Source of the DNA: Clostridium sp. AWRP
Lineage (GTDB): Bacteria; Bacillota; Clostridia; Clostridiales; Clostridiaceae
Direction: 5' to 3'
DNA: 64,000 bases
NCBI RefSeq assembly: GCF_004006395.2
Contig: NZ_CP029758.2
Coordinates: 1,550,001-1,614,000 of the forward strand
Program-made: the position numbers and the translations under genes
The notes under the pieces: generated by a model
The model's database searches: none
The model's input: the letters and a program-made list of their open reading frames with translations, nothing else
What the model was told of the DNA's origin: nothing
Shown: positions 34,570 to 44,410 of the stretch, piece by piece
Position numbering within the stretch: position 1 is the stretch's first letter
Layout: every line of letters begins with the position of its first letter

Positions 34570-35994
34570 TTATGCTGCGGCACTATCAGATACGTCTTTT
34601 GTTTTCACATGATAGTAAAATAATACGAAACTGCCAATGGCAACAAGAATTCCTGCAACGTTGGCTACGGTAGGATTTAATCTGAAGCCTTCTTTTGCCT
34701 GTAATATATAGCATATACTAACTGCAGTCATAAAAATTGCAGGTATCACAGTAATCCAGTAATTTTTTTTGGTTTCATATAAATATATAGAACATGCCCA
34801 TAATGTTACCATAGCAAAAGCTTGTGTAAGGAATGTCATGTATCTCCATAATATAGGAAAATCTACAAAGGATAAAAATATTGCAATAATAAACATAGGT
34901 ACAGCTATAACGAGTCTGTTTTTTATTTTATCTTGAGGATATTTTATTATCTCGGCAAGTCCAATTCTTGCAGCTCTAAATGATGTATCTCCAGTTGTAA
35001 TAGGACAAGCGATTACTCCAAGCATTGCAAGAACGCTTCCTAGTGGGCCTAAAAGTGTTTTTGTGATATCATATACAGCACCTGCAGCACCTGGTTTTCC
35101 AAGGACAACAGCTGCCAAGCTGTGTGTATTACCATAAAAAGCAAGTCCAGCAGCTACCCAGACCATTGCTACAACACCTTCAAGAATCATTGAACCATAG
35201 AATATTTTTCTTCCGTCTGTTTCATGTTTCATGCATCTTGCAACTAGAGGAGATTGCGTAGCATGATATCCTGATACAGCTCCACAGGCAATTGTAACAA
35301 ACATGTTTGGCCATATTGATACATTATTAGGATGTAAATTAGCAAAAGTTAACTCTGGAATATGATAACCTTCAAATATAAGTCCTCCAGTTACTCCAAC
35401 TGCCATAAATAAAAGTGCAAGACCAAATAGGGGATAAATCTTACCTATAATTACATCGATAGGCATAAGAGTTGCCAATAAATAATATATAATAATAACG
35501 AATACCCAAAATGTCTTGCTAAGAACATGTGGAGTTAATACGGCCAGTAACCCTGCAGGTCCAGTTATAAATACAATTCCTACTATCATACAGAAGAATA
35601 CAGTTAGTATTCTCATTATACTTTGGGCAGTTTTGCCTAAATATTTTCCATGAATTTCTGAAAGACTTGCCCCATTATTTTTTAATGAAATCATGCCAGA
35701 TGAATAGTCATGTACAGCGCCCCCAAGTACACAGCCAAACATTACCCAAAGAAATGCTACTGGACCAAATAATGCTCCTTGAATAGCACCAAATATAGGA
35801 CCAAGTCCTGCAATATTTAGAAATTGAATTAAAACCAGTTTCCATGTAGGCATAGCAACATAATCTACACCGTCTGTCATAGTATATGCAGGAGTTTTTC
35901 TTTCTGCATTTACATCAAATTGTTTTTCTAGATACTTTGAATAGAATAAATAGCCTAATAAAAGTATTAAAAGACCAGCTACAAAAGTATACAT
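34570..35994 (-). CDS. cstA: CstA-family carbon starvation transporter
   Basis: ATG 35994 follows AAAAGGGGGC. The 14 upstream codons in the frame are leader sequence. The 474-residue membrane protein has roughly 12-14 helices and the family motifs NIAGLGPIFGAIQGALFGP, HDYSSGMISL, SGYHATQSPLVARC and CPITTGDTSFRAARI. CstA proteins import pyruvate or peptides. This is the short clostridial form. A T-box leader directly upstream implies control by an uncharged tRNA, which favours an amino-acid or peptide substrate here. Confidence 0.92.
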   Translation of the reverse strand: MYTFVAGLLILLLGYLFYSKYLEKQFDVNAERKTPAYTMTDGVDYVAMPTWKLVLIQFLNIAGLGPIFGAIQGALFGPVAFLWVMFGCVLGGAVHDYSSGMISLKNNGASLSEIHGKYLGKTAQSIMRILTVFFCMIVGIVFITGPAGLLAVLTPHVLSKTFWVFVIIIYYLLATLMPIDVIIGKIYPLFGLALLFMAVGVTGGLIFEGYHIPELTFANLHPNNVSIWPNMFVTIACGAVSGYHATQSPLVARCMKHETDGRKIFYGSMILEGVVAMVWVAAGLAFYGNTHSLAAVVLGKPGAAGAVYDITKTLLGPLGSVLAMLGVIACPITTGDTSFRAARIGLAEIIKYPQDKIKNRLVIAVPMFIIAIFLSFVDFPILWRYMTFLTQAFAMVTLWACSIYLYETKKNYWITVIPAIFMTAVSICYILQAKEGFRLNPTVANVAGILVAIGSFVLFYYHVKTKDVSDSAAA

Positions 35995-36031
35995 AAAAAA
36001 GCCCCCTTTTATAAAATAATTTTTAATATAA

Positions 36032-36255
36032 AACACCTCTATATATGTTTACACATATATAGAGGTGTAATTAACACTGTACCACTCTAATTCACTGTTA
36101 TCTTATGACAACAGCCTCTCAAGGTTCTAACAAACCGTATCTTTAACGCAGATTTACGATAGAACCTACTTATATTCAGCTATACAATTCAGAAGTGATT
36201 ATTGCTAATCTTTTAGTCCGGCTCTCACCTTGCCCGGTTCTCTGTAATTAATTTA
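36032..36255 (-). promoter_or_regulatory. T-box riboswitch upstream of cstA
   Basis: On the minus strand the leader starts with AGAGAACCGGGC and AAGGTGAGAGCCGG (stem I with the conserved GGTGA loop; plus 36243-36218). It continues to the T-box sequence TTAGAGTGGTACAGTG (plus 36090-36075; TGGT pairs with a tRNA NCCA end) and ends in a 15-bp terminator (plus 36068-36054 with 36047-36033) followed by TTTTAT. The gene starts 38 bases later. I could not fix the specifier codon, so the amino acid is unknown. Confidence 0.85.
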
Positions 36256-36512
36256 AATTAGTTTTCTCTTCATCATCATTTTTAATAGAAGTACAAAAAT
36301 TTTTAAATTTATTATTTTAAATCTTACCATAAAAATTTTTACATATCAATAGCTATTATACAATTTGAGTAAAAAAAATTATTTTTAATAAAATTGTATT
36401 TCATTACATTTATTTAAAGAACTGGTAAGTGAGTATATCGTTAGGCTATAAAAATATTTGATTTTACTATTTTTTACAAAGATATTGATAGAAAATTTTT
36501 AGTTTTATTTCA

Positions 36513-36604
36513 ATAAAAATAATTTAGAAACATGTTTAAAAATACTATTATGTGCTAGAATGTTTAACAGGGATAAATTATTTCCTTTCAGAGGCATAAA
36601 CAGG
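36513..36604 (+). repeat. Leader-like repeat, copy 2, before the SNF2 gene
   Basis: Second copy of 29899-29970, with about 17 extra bases before ATAAACAGGAG. It contains AT-rich promoter-like sequence and ends in the SNF2 ribosome binding site (AGGAGTG). It is probably the real leader, and copy 1 a duplicate. Between it and the T-box (36256-36512) I see nothing else. Confidence 0.6.
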
Positions 36605-36615
36605 AGTGAATAAAT

Positions 36616-39600
36616 TTGTTTGAACTAAATGAAGGTATAATAAGAGACAGTTTAAATTTTGAAACGTATGAAAAAGGTATTACATGTTATGAAAACGATC
36701 AAGTAGAAAATTTGAGTGTAAGTACTGAAGAAGAATTAGGGTGGAAAAAAACTACTATTGAGGGAAAAGTGAAGTCTTCTTCACAAATGCTTATAAAGTA
36801 TAATGTAAGAATAATATATCCAAATACCAATGAAAACATAAGTTGTCATTGTGACTGCAAGGCATATTATAATTATAATGCTCCATGTAAGCATATAGCT
36901 GCGGTGCTTATAAAATATGTTCGAGAAAAAAATAAATCAGGCATAAAGAAAAATAGTAAATTAATTCAACAATTAAAAAAAAGTCTAATATCTCCTAAGA
37001 CAAAGCTGGAAACTAAGACTTTAAATCTGCAGTGTAAACTCCAATTTAATATTAGCCGCAGAGAAAGTGAAGCTTTTCTAGAATTAAAGGTGGGAGAAGA
37101 AAAGCTTTATGTAGTAAAGAATATGAAGAGTTTTTTAGAGGCAGTTATAGAACATAATGAGCTGGAGTTTGGTAAAAGCTTTACATATAACTCATATTTA
37201 CACAGGTTTAAGGATGAAGATAAATTTATTTTGAGTATGCTTAAAGATCTATATGAAATAGACAGAGTTACAGAGAATATGGTAATGTATGGTTATCATT
37301 ATAGCAAAACAGCAAAATTTTTAAGCGGAAAAAAGGCAAGGCTTACGGAAAGTAACTTAAAAAAATTTCTTGATAATATAGGAGAAACAGCTATAGATTT
37401 AGTAATAAATGATGATAACTACAGTGAAGTTAAAGTAGTAAAAGAAAATTTCCCCTTAGAATTTAAATTAGACAGCAATGGGAATAATATAATTTTATCT
37501 CAAATCTCAAAGTTGCCTAAAGCTTTAGTCAAAAGTGGAAATTATTTTTATTATAATAATAAAATATATATGCCCACAAATGAACAGGTAAGGGTGTATA
37601 AAGCATTTTACAATACTTTTATTGAACAAAAAAACTCTGAAATTACTTTTCAGCAAAGTGAAAGTGAAGAAATAGCGTCGTATATAATTCCAGCTTTAAA
37701 GAAGATAGGTACAAAGGTAACAGTGAATAACAGTATTAAAGATAAATTCTATGAAGAACCTTTAAAGCCTTGTCTTTACTTTGATAAGGATAAAGATGCT
37801 GTAGTTTGTGATGTAATATTTAAATATGGAAATATAGATATAAATCCTTTAAAGGATGATGAGGCAAGAAAATATGATGAGAAGGTATTGGTTAGAGATA
37901 TTGAGGAAGAAGCAGCTATAGTAGATATCTTGACTGCTTTTCAATTTGAAAAGGGAAAATTTAAATTCATTTTAGAGGATGAGAATAAAATTTTAGATTT
38001 TGTGGGAGAAGGACTGGAAAAACTTCAGGAATCCGCAGAAATTTACTATTCAGATGCCTTTAAAGATATAAGAATTTATAACTCTAAAAGCTATAAATCC
38101 AACATAAGATTAAATGATGAAGATCTTTTAGAATTTACCTTTAATATTGATGGCGTAAATAGAGAAGAGTTAAAGCACGTATTTGATGCATTAAAACAAA
38201 AGAAGAAATATTACAGGCTTAAAAATGGAGGCTTTATTCCTCTGCAAGCTGGAGAACTTCAAAATATGTCGGATATGATAGATTACTTAAATATAAAGAC
38301 TTCAGATCTTGAAAAGGATAAAATAGTTCTTTCTAAATATAATTCTATTTATATAGATACAAGTCTTAAGGAAAACAATATAACTTTTGTTCAAAGAGAT
38401 AAGAAGTTTAGAGAACTTATAAATAATATAAAGGATATAGGTGACATTGATTATACAATTCCAGAAAAACTGGATAACATTATGAGAGGGTATCAAAAAT
38501 TTGGATTTAAGTGGTTTAAAACTCTTTCAAGCTGCGGTTTTGGAGGCATTTTAGCAGATGAAATGGGTCTTGGAAAAACTCTTCAGGCTATAGCTTTTAT
38601 AAAATCAGAGGTAGATGAAAATGAGGAAAAGCAGCCTTCTTTGGTGGTGTGTCCTACATCTTTAGTTTACAATTGGGAAAGTGAAATAAATAAATTTCAA
38701 TCGGATTTAAAATGTTTAGTTGTATCAGGCAGCAAGGATGCAAGAGAAAGTCAGTTAAAAGAAATGAATGAGGCGGACATAGTTATAACTTCCTATGCAC
38801 TTATTAAAAGAGATATAGAGGAATATAAAGCTATAAAATTTAGACACTGCTTTTTAGATGAGGCTCAAAATATAAAGAATCCTAATTCTTTAAATGCTCA
38901 AAGTGTAAAATCCATTAAAGCTGGCAGCTATTTTGCACTAACAGGAACCCCTATTGAAAATTCTATTACAGAATTATGGTCAATCTTTGATTTTATCATG
39001 CCGGGATATTTATTAAGTCATGGAAAGTTTAGTCAAAAATATGAAATACCTATTATAAAGAATGGTGATAAAAAAGCTTTAGAGGAATTGAACAAACATA
39101 TTAGACCTTTTATTCTTAGAAGGCTTAAGAAGGATGTCATAAAAGAACTTCCTCCTAAAATTGAACATAATATGGTGATAGATATGACAGAGGATCAAAA
39201 GAAAGTATACGCAGCTTACCTTGGGCAAGCTAAAGAGGAATTGAATAATGAAATAAGAGATAAAGGCATTAATAAAAGTAAAATAAAGATACTTTCTGTA
39301 ATTACAAGACTTAGACAAATATGTTGTGATCCATCTACTTTTATAGAAAACTATGAGAGTGATAATGGAAAAATGGAAGCCCTTATGGATATAGTACAGA
39401 ATAGTGTAAATGATGGGCATAAGATATTGCTATTTTCTCAATTTACCTCTGTACTTAAAAATATTGGGGATATGTTCAAAAATGAAAATATAAAGTATAT
39501 GTACCTTGATGGCAGCGTAAAAGCAGAAAAAAGAGGAGAAATGGTCAGGGAGTTTAATGAAGGGGAAATTCCTATATTTTTAATATCTCTTAAAGCTGGT

Positions 39601-39882
39601 GGAACGGGATTAAATCTAACTTCTGCAGATATAGTAATTCATTATGACCCCTGGTGGAATCCAGCAGTAGAAAATCAGGCTTCAGACAGAGCTCATAGAA
39701 TTGGACAGAAGAAAACGGTAGAGGTTATTAGACTTATTGCTAAAGGAACTATAGAAGAGAAAATACACAAAATACAGGAGAAAAAGGAAGAAATAATAAA
39801 GGATGTTATAGAAGAAAATACTGGAGAGGAAATTTTGCTTTCCAATATGGAAGAAAAAGATATTGAGGAGCTTTTTAGTTAA
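36616..39882 (+). CDS. SWIM zinc finger / SNF2 family helicase
   Basis: The 1,088-residue protein starts at TTG after AGGAGTGAATAAAT. A SWIM zinc finger lies near residue 77 (CHCDCKAYY...CKHIAAVL; C-x-C...C-x-H). A long clostridial SNF2-associated middle region follows, then the SNF2 ATPase from about 630: LADEMGLGKT, LDEAQNIKNPNS, TGTPIENS, SQFTSVL, and RAHRIGQ. The family remodels protein-DNA complexes. Bacterial SWIM-SNF2 proteins are chromosomal and of unclear role. A bidirectional-looking terminator follows. Confidence 0.92.
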   Translation: MFELNEGIIRDSLNFETYEKGITCYENDQVENLSVSTEEELGWKKTTIEGKVKSSSQMLIKYNVRIIYPNTNENISCHCDCKAYYNYNAPCKHIAAVLIKYVREKNKSGIKKNSKLIQQLKKSLISPKTKLETKTLNLQCKLQFNISRRESEAFLELKVGEEKLYVVKNMKSFLEAVIEHNELEFGKSFTYNSYLHRFKDEDKFILSMLKDLYEIDRVTENMVMYGYHYSKTAKFLSGKKARLTESNLKKFLDNIGETAIDLVINDDNYSEVKVVKENFPLEFKLDSNGNNIILSQISKLPKALVKSGNYFYYNNKIYMPTNEQVRVYKAFYNTFIEQKNSEITFQQSESEEIASYIIPALKKIGTKVTVNNSIKDKFYEEPLKPCLYFDKDKDAVVCDVIFKYGNIDINPLKDDEARKYDEKVLVRDIEEEAAIVDILTAFQFEKGKFKFILEDENKILDFVGEGLEKLQESAEIYYSDAFKDIRIYNSKSYKSNIRLNDEDLLEFTFNIDGVNREELKHVFDALKQKKKYYRLKNGGFIPLQAGELQNMSDMIDYLNIKTSDLEKDKIVLSKYNSIYIDTSLKENNITFVQRDKKFRELINNIKDIGDIDYTIPEKLDNIMRGYQKFGFKWFKTLSSCGFGGILADEMGLGKTLQAIAFIKSEVDENEEKQPSLVVCPTSLVYNWESEINKFQSDLKCLVVSGSKDARESQLKEMNEADIVITSYALIKRDIEEYKAIKFRHCFLDEAQNIKNPNSLNAQSVKSIKAGSYFALTGTPIENSITELWSIFDFIMPGYLLSHGKFSQKYEIPIIKNGDKKALEELNKHIRPFILRRLKKDVIKELPPKIEHNMVIDMTEDQKKVYAAYLGQAKEELNNEIRDKGINKSKIKILSVITRLRQICCDPSTFIENYESDNGKMEALMDIVQNSVNDGHKILLFSQFTSVLKNIGDMFKNENIKYMYLDGSVKAEKRGEMVREFNEGEIPIFLISLKAGGTGLNLTSADIVIHYDPWWNPAVENQASDRAHRIGQKKTVEVIRLIAKGTIEEKIHKIQEKKEEIIKDVIEENTGEEILLSNMEEKDIEELFS

Positions 39883-39918
39883 ATCTTGGCATTAATTTCT
39901 ACAAGTGTATTAAAAGAA

Positions 39919-39948
39919 GTGCCTTGTGAAGATAATTCCACAAGGCAC
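39919..39948. terminator. Hairpin between convergent SNF2 and ankyrin genes
   Basis: A perfect 10-bp stem (39919-39928 with 39939-39948) and a 10-base loop lie 36 bases after the SNF2 stop and 25 bases after the ankyrin stop. It can serve either direction, but T tracts are weak. Confidence 0.6.
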
Positions 39949-39972
39949 CATATGAAAATAAACTATTTCAAT

Positions 39973-40614
39973 TTAAAATTTAATTCCACCATATTTTGAT
40001 AAAATATTTTCGATTTTTTTATTTTTACAAAGAGCCATGGGAGTTAACCCTGAAGCATTTTTCGAGTTTATATCAAAACCGAAGTTTAAGAGTGCTTTTA
40101 AAAATTTTTCAAAATGTTCTTCAAAACAATTGATATAGTCGTCATGGAGGAGAGTATTTTCATATTTATCCCGTGCATTTATATCTGCACCGTATTTTAC
40201 AAGGAGATTCAAAAGTTCTACGGAATAATTAAAGCTGCAGTAAAATATAGGAGTTTTACCAAGACTATTGATTGCATTAACTTCAGCTCCTCTTTTTAAT
40301 ATCATAGTTATCAAGTCAATATGGGGGGCTGCTCTTGCACAAAGTTTGTGCAGGGGAGTTTCCATGAATTTACTTTGATGGCTGTTGATATCTACACCGC
40401 TGTTTATTAAAAGTTTAATTGTCTCAAAATAGTTGTTTCCGCAATTGTCGATAGCATAATGAAGTATACTCTGAATTTCAAAGTCGGAATCCAAATCATT
40501 GTCTTCGTTTAAGTAATCTTTTATTTCATTTATATTTCCTTCTTCAATGGATCTATAAATTGACTTGTATTTTGAAGAAAATATATTGCTAAATATGCCC
40601 AAACTGCCACACAT
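39973..40614 (-). CDS. Ankyrin repeat protein
   Basis: The 213-residue protein carries four to five ankyrin repeats, recognisable by LLINSGVDIN, ETPLHKLCA, LKRGAEVNA, GKTPIFYCS, LLVKYGADINARD, NTLLHDD, LLNFGFDINSK and GLTPMAL. There is no signal peptide or other domain. Ankyrin repeats mediate protein binding, and the partner is unknown. A single gene with an A+T-rich upstream region and no conserved neighbour. Confidence 0.9.
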   Translation of the reverse strand: MCGSLGIFSNIFSSKYKSIYRSIEEGNINEIKDYLNEDNDLDSDFEIQSILHYAIDNCGNNYFETIKLLINSGVDINSHQSKFMETPLHKLCARAAPHIDLITMILKRGAEVNAINSLGKTPIFYCSFNYSVELLNLLVKYGADINARDKYENTLLHDDYINCFEEHFEKFLKALLNFGFDINSKNASGLTPMALCKNKKIENILSKYGGIKF

Positions 40615-40671
40615 CCTTAGAATTAAATGTTTTGTTGTACTTATAATAATATTATAGCATATAAAAATAGT

Positions 40672-40716
40672 TCCTCCTGGAATTAGTATTTATTTTAATA
40701 CAATAATTCAGGAGGA
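40672..40716 (-). terminator. Terminator of the hydrogenase operon
   Basis: Read on the minus strand, TAATTCAGGAGGA is matched by TCCTCCTGGAATTA with one bulged base (13 bp), followed by AACTATTTTTA. It lies 22 bases after the hydA stop. Confidence 0.75.
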
Positions 40717-40737
40717 CTTCAATATTTAAAGATAAAG

Positions 40738-42474
40738 TTACAACTTTTGCCTTTTTGTATAATGGGTGTGAAGGAGATCATGAGCTTTTTTTCCACCTAC
40801 ATCACCAATAAATTCTTTATATAGAGCTTGAACCTCGGGATTTTCATGAGATTTTCTGAGAGGTTTATTTCTATCTTCTCTATATAAAGCTTCCATTCGT
40901 TTCTTTACAATATCTAAATTCCCAAAATGATATGGCTGACCTCCTCCGTCAATACATCCTCCAGGACAAGCCATTATTTCTATAGCATGATATTTTGATT
41001 CGCCAGATTCTATTTCCTCAAGAAGTTTTCTTGCGTTGCCAAGACCGTGAGCTACGCCAATGTTTATTTCTTTACCACCAATATTTATATTCGCTTCCTT
41101 AAGTCCATCAAGTCCTCTTACACCATGAAATTCTACTTTTTTTAAAGTCTCTCCAGTAATCCATTCATAAGCAGTTCTAAGAGCTGCTTCAATTACGCCG
41201 CCGGTGGTTCCAAATATTACGGAGGCACCTGTAGATTCTCCGAAAGGTTTATCAAAGTCTTCATCTGGGAGTTTATTAAAATCTATTCCTGCTTCTTCTA
41301 TCATGTTTGCAAGTTCCCTTGTAGTGATTACGAAGTCAACATTTTTATGACCCTCATATTGAAGTTCTTTTCTGCTTACTTCATATTTTTTTGCAATACA
41401 TGGCATAACTGAAACTACTACAATTTTAGATGGATCAATATTCAATTTTTCGGCCATATATGTTTTGGCTAAAGTACCAAACATTATGTGTGGAGACTTA
41501 CAGGTTGAGGGGATATCTAAAAGATCAGGAAATTGATGTTCTATAAATTTAACCCAGCTGGGACAGCAGCTTGTGAGTATTGGAAGTCTTCCACCATTTT
41601 GAAGTCTATCTATAAATTCATGTGCCTCTTCTAAAATAGTTACATCTGCTGCAAAGTCTGTATCACATACCTTATCAAATCCCAATCTTCTAAGAGCTGC
41701 AGCCATTTTGCCGGTTACGATAGTTCCAGGTTCTATACCGAATTTTTCACCTAAAGTAACTCTTATAGCAGGGGCAGTTTGAACTACTACATATTTATCA
41801 GGATCAGCTAGTACTTCCCATACTTTGGATACATTACTTACTTCAGTTAATGCAGCAGTTGGACATACGGATACACATTGACCACAAAATGTGCATTGTG
41901 TATCAACCATAGGGCGACCAAATGCAGGGGATACTACAGTTTCGAAGCCTCTATCTACTGCAGAGTAAACCTGACAGGTTTGCACTTCATTGCACATGGT
42001 TTCACATCGTCTGCACATTATGCATTTATCAAGATTTCTATATATAGCTCCACTTGAGGAATCTTTTTTGTAATTTGACATATCACCTTTATATCTAATT
42101 TTTCTTATACCTAATTCAGCAGCAATTGATTGAAGTTGACATTGAGTATTTTTTTCACATACAAGACAGTCGGTAGGATGATCTGATAATAAAAGCTCTA
42201 CCATAGTACGCCTTGCTTTTATTGCTCTGGGACTGTTGGTTTTAACGACCATCCCTTCAAGAGCTTCTGTGGAACAGGAAGGTGCAAGGTTACGTCTGCC
42301 TTCAATTTCAACAAGACAGACTCTGCAGGAGGAAGTTCTATTTACCATTTTTATATCGTGAAGATCAAGATAGCAGAGAGTAGGTATATTTATGTTTACT
42401 TTTTTTGCAGCGTTTAAAATTGTAGTGCCTTCTGGAACAGAAACTTTTACATCATTTATAGTTAAATTCACCAT
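40738..42474 (-). CDS. hydA: [FeFe] hydrogenase catalytic subunit
   Basis: The 578-residue protein has an N-terminal 2Fe-2S ferredoxin domain (CRVCLVEI), the His-Cys3 and C-terminal 4Fe-4S clusters (CIMCRRCETMC, CTFCGQCVSVCP), and the H-cluster motifs TSCCPSW, MPCIAKK and ACPGGCIDGGGQP. All catalytic cysteines are present. With the two NuoF/NuoE-like genes upstream it forms the trimeric NAD-linked hydrogenase (HydABC/HymABC type). That enzyme in many clostridia couples NADH and reduced ferredoxin to H2 by bifurcation. It is the last gene of the operon, 26 bases after hydB. Confidence 0.95.
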   Translation of the reverse strand: MVNLTINDVKVSVPEGTTILNAAKKVNINIPTLCYLDLHDIKMVNRTSSCRVCLVEIEGRRNLAPSCSTEALEGMVVKTNSPRAIKARRTMVELLLSDHPTDCLVCEKNTQCQLQSIAAELGIRKIRYKGDMSNYKKDSSSGAIYRNLDKCIMCRRCETMCNEVQTCQVYSAVDRGFETVVSPAFGRPMVDTQCTFCGQCVSVCPTAALTEVSNVSKVWEVLADPDKYVVVQTAPAIRVTLGEKFGIEPGTIVTGKMAAALRRLGFDKVCDTDFAADVTILEEAHEFIDRLQNGGRLPILTSCCPSWVKFIEHQFPDLLDIPSTCKSPHIMFGTLAKTYMAEKLNIDPSKIVVVSVMPCIAKKYEVSRKELQYEGHKNVDFVITTRELANMIEEAGIDFNKLPDEDFDKPFGESTGASVIFGTTGGVIEAALRTAYEWITGETLKKVEFHGVRGLDGLKEANINIGGKEINIGVAHGLGNARKLLEEIESGESKYHAIEIMACPGGCIDGGGQPYHFGNLDIVKKRMEALYREDRNKPLRKSHENPEVQALYKEFIGDVGGKKAHDLLHTHYTKRQKL

Positions 42475-42500
42475 TTTTACAAACTCCTTTCTTTAAATTG

Positions 42501-44381
42501 TTATTGTTTTGTAATAGCAGAAAATTTGCAAATACTACTACATGCACCACAATTTATACATTTTGCCTTATCTATTACATGAGGCTTTTTCACTTCCCCA
42601 GAAATAGCTCCTTTAGGACATACCTTTGTACAAGCTGTGCAGCCAATACATTTTTCAGAATTTATATTGTATTTTAAAAGTGAAGTGCAAACTCCAGCAG
42701 GACAGCGTTTATCTTTTACATGGGCTACATATTCATCCCAGAAAAATTTCATTGTACTTATAATTGGATTAGGTGATGTCTGACCAAGACCACATAGGGC
42801 TGAATCCTTTATTACATAGGATAAATCTTTTAAACTTTCAAGATCTTCCATAGTTCCTTTGCCTTTAGTGATGTTTTCTAAAATTTCTAAAAGTCTCTTA
42901 TTTCCAATTCTACAGGCAGTGCACTTTCCACAGGATTCATCTACACTAAATTGAAGATAAAATTTAGCTATATTTACCATGCAATTATCTTCATCCATAA
43001 CTATCATTCCACCGGAACCCATCATGGAGCCTATTTTAGTAAGACTTTCGTAATCAATGGCAGTATCTAAATGATCTGCAGGAATGCACCCGCCAGAAGG
43101 ACCACCAGTTTGAACAGCTTTAAATTTTTTACCACCCCGAATACCTCCGCCTAAATTATATATTATTTCCCGTAAGGTTACGCCCATAGGTACCTCCACA
43201 AGGCCAACATTATTGATCTTGCCTGCTAAAGCAAAAACTTTGGTTCCTTTACTCTTTTCAGTTCCTATAGAACTAAACCACTTGGAGCCTTTTAATATGA
43301 TAGGGGGGATATTTGCTAGAGTTTCTACATTATTTATGTTAGTTGGCTTTTTCCAGAGGCCTATTTGGGAAGGAAAAGGAGGTTTTACTGTAGGCTCTCC
43401 ACGCCCGCCCTCTATGGAATTTATGAGAGCAGTTTCCTCACCGCATATGAAAGCTCCGGCACCATATTTTAAATCTATATGGAAGGAAAAATTAGTACCC
43501 AAAATATTATCACCCAATAAGCCTAAATTATAAGCTTGCTTTAAAGCAATTTTTAATCTGCTAATTGCAAGAGGATATTCAGCTCTGATATAAATATAAC
43601 CTTTATTTGCACCTATGCAGTAACCTGCAATAGCCATGGCTTCAAGTACAGAATTTGGATCTCCCTCAAGTATGCTTCTATCCATAAAGGCACCGGGATC
43701 TCCTTCATCAGCATTACATATCATAAACTTTGTATCAGATTTGGATTTTTTGGTCATTTCCCATTTTACACCTGTAGGAAAGCCGCCGCCCCCTCTTCCT
43801 CTCAAGCCACTTTTTTTTATTTCATCAATTGTGCTGTCAGGTGTCATTTGTGTTAAAACTCTGCCTAAAGCTTCGTACCCGTTCATTGCTATGTATTCTG
43901 TAATATCTTCAGGGTTTAGAAGGCCGCAGTTTCTAAGAGCAATTCTTTTTTGATTTTTATAGAATGGAATATCTGTTTGTTTGGATATTTTTTCTTTAGT
44001 AATAGGATCTCTATATAAAGCTTCCTCAACTACTGTATTTTTGGCCATATGTTCATACACAATTAGCTTTGCTCTCTCGGTATTAACTTCGACATAAAAA
44101 ACATTATCTGGTACAACTTTGACGATAGGTCCTTTTTCACAAAATCCAAAACATCCTGTAGAAATGACATCAACTGCATTTTCTAGACCTGCGTTTTTAA
44201 TTTCAGCTTTAAGTATATTGACTATATCTAAGCTTCTTGAAGCACGACATCCTGTTCCACCGCATACAAGTAAAGTCTTTTTTATATTTTTATTTGTATT
44301 ACCGTAAGTACGGTTTGCTATCTTAGCTTTATACTCTTCTCTTAAAGTTCTTAAATCTTCAAAGGATTTTATTTTATCCAT
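42501..44381 (-). CDS. hydB: NADH-binding flavoprotein subunit of the [FeFe] hydrogenase (NuoF-like)
   Basis: The 626-residue protein is built of an N-terminal thioredoxin-like 2Fe-2S domain (VCGGTGCRASRS...CFGFC), the NuoF FMN/NADH core (RGRGGGGFPTGVKWE, NADEGDPGAF, GAGAYICGEETAL-type motif as GAGAFICGEETAL), a 4Fe-4S site (ESCGKCTACRIG) and a C-terminal double 4Fe-4S ferredoxin (CIGCTACTKVCP, CINCGACSSIC). This matches HydB/HymB of bifurcating hydrogenases. It exchanges electrons between NAD(H), FMN and HydA. It lies between hydC and hydA in one transcript. Confidence 0.95.
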   Translation of the reverse strand: MDKIKSFEDLRTLREEYKAKIANRTYGNTNKNIKKTLLVCGGTGCRASRSLDIVNILKAEIKNAGLENAVDVISTGCFGFCEKGPIVKVVPDNVFYVEVNTERAKLIVYEHMAKNTVVEEALYRDPITKEKISKQTDIPFYKNQKRIALRNCGLLNPEDITEYIAMNGYEALGRVLTQMTPDSTIDEIKKSGLRGRGGGGFPTGVKWEMTKKSKSDTKFMICNADEGDPGAFMDRSILEGDPNSVLEAMAIAGYCIGANKGYIYIRAEYPLAISRLKIALKQAYNLGLLGDNILGTNFSFHIDLKYGAGAFICGEETALINSIEGGRGEPTVKPPFPSQIGLWKKPTNINNVETLANIPPIILKGSKWFSSIGTEKSKGTKVFALAGKINNVGLVEVPMGVTLREIIYNLGGGIRGGKKFKAVQTGGPSGGCIPADHLDTAIDYESLTKIGSMMGSGGMIVMDEDNCMVNIAKFYLQFSVDESCGKCTACRIGNKRLLEILENITKGKGTMEDLESLKDLSYVIKDSALCGLGQTSPNPIISTMKFFWDEYVAHVKDKRCPAGVCTSLLKYNINSEKCIGCTACTKVCPKGAISGEVKKPHVIDKAKCINCGACSSICKFSAITKQ

Positions 44382-44410
44382 ATATTTTCCTCCACATAAA
44401 TTTCTAATAT

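Noticed and set aside
43213..43953. Plus-strand ORFs of 105-106 codons inside hydB
   Set aside because: Antisense to highly conserved NuoF motifs; no start signal or family.
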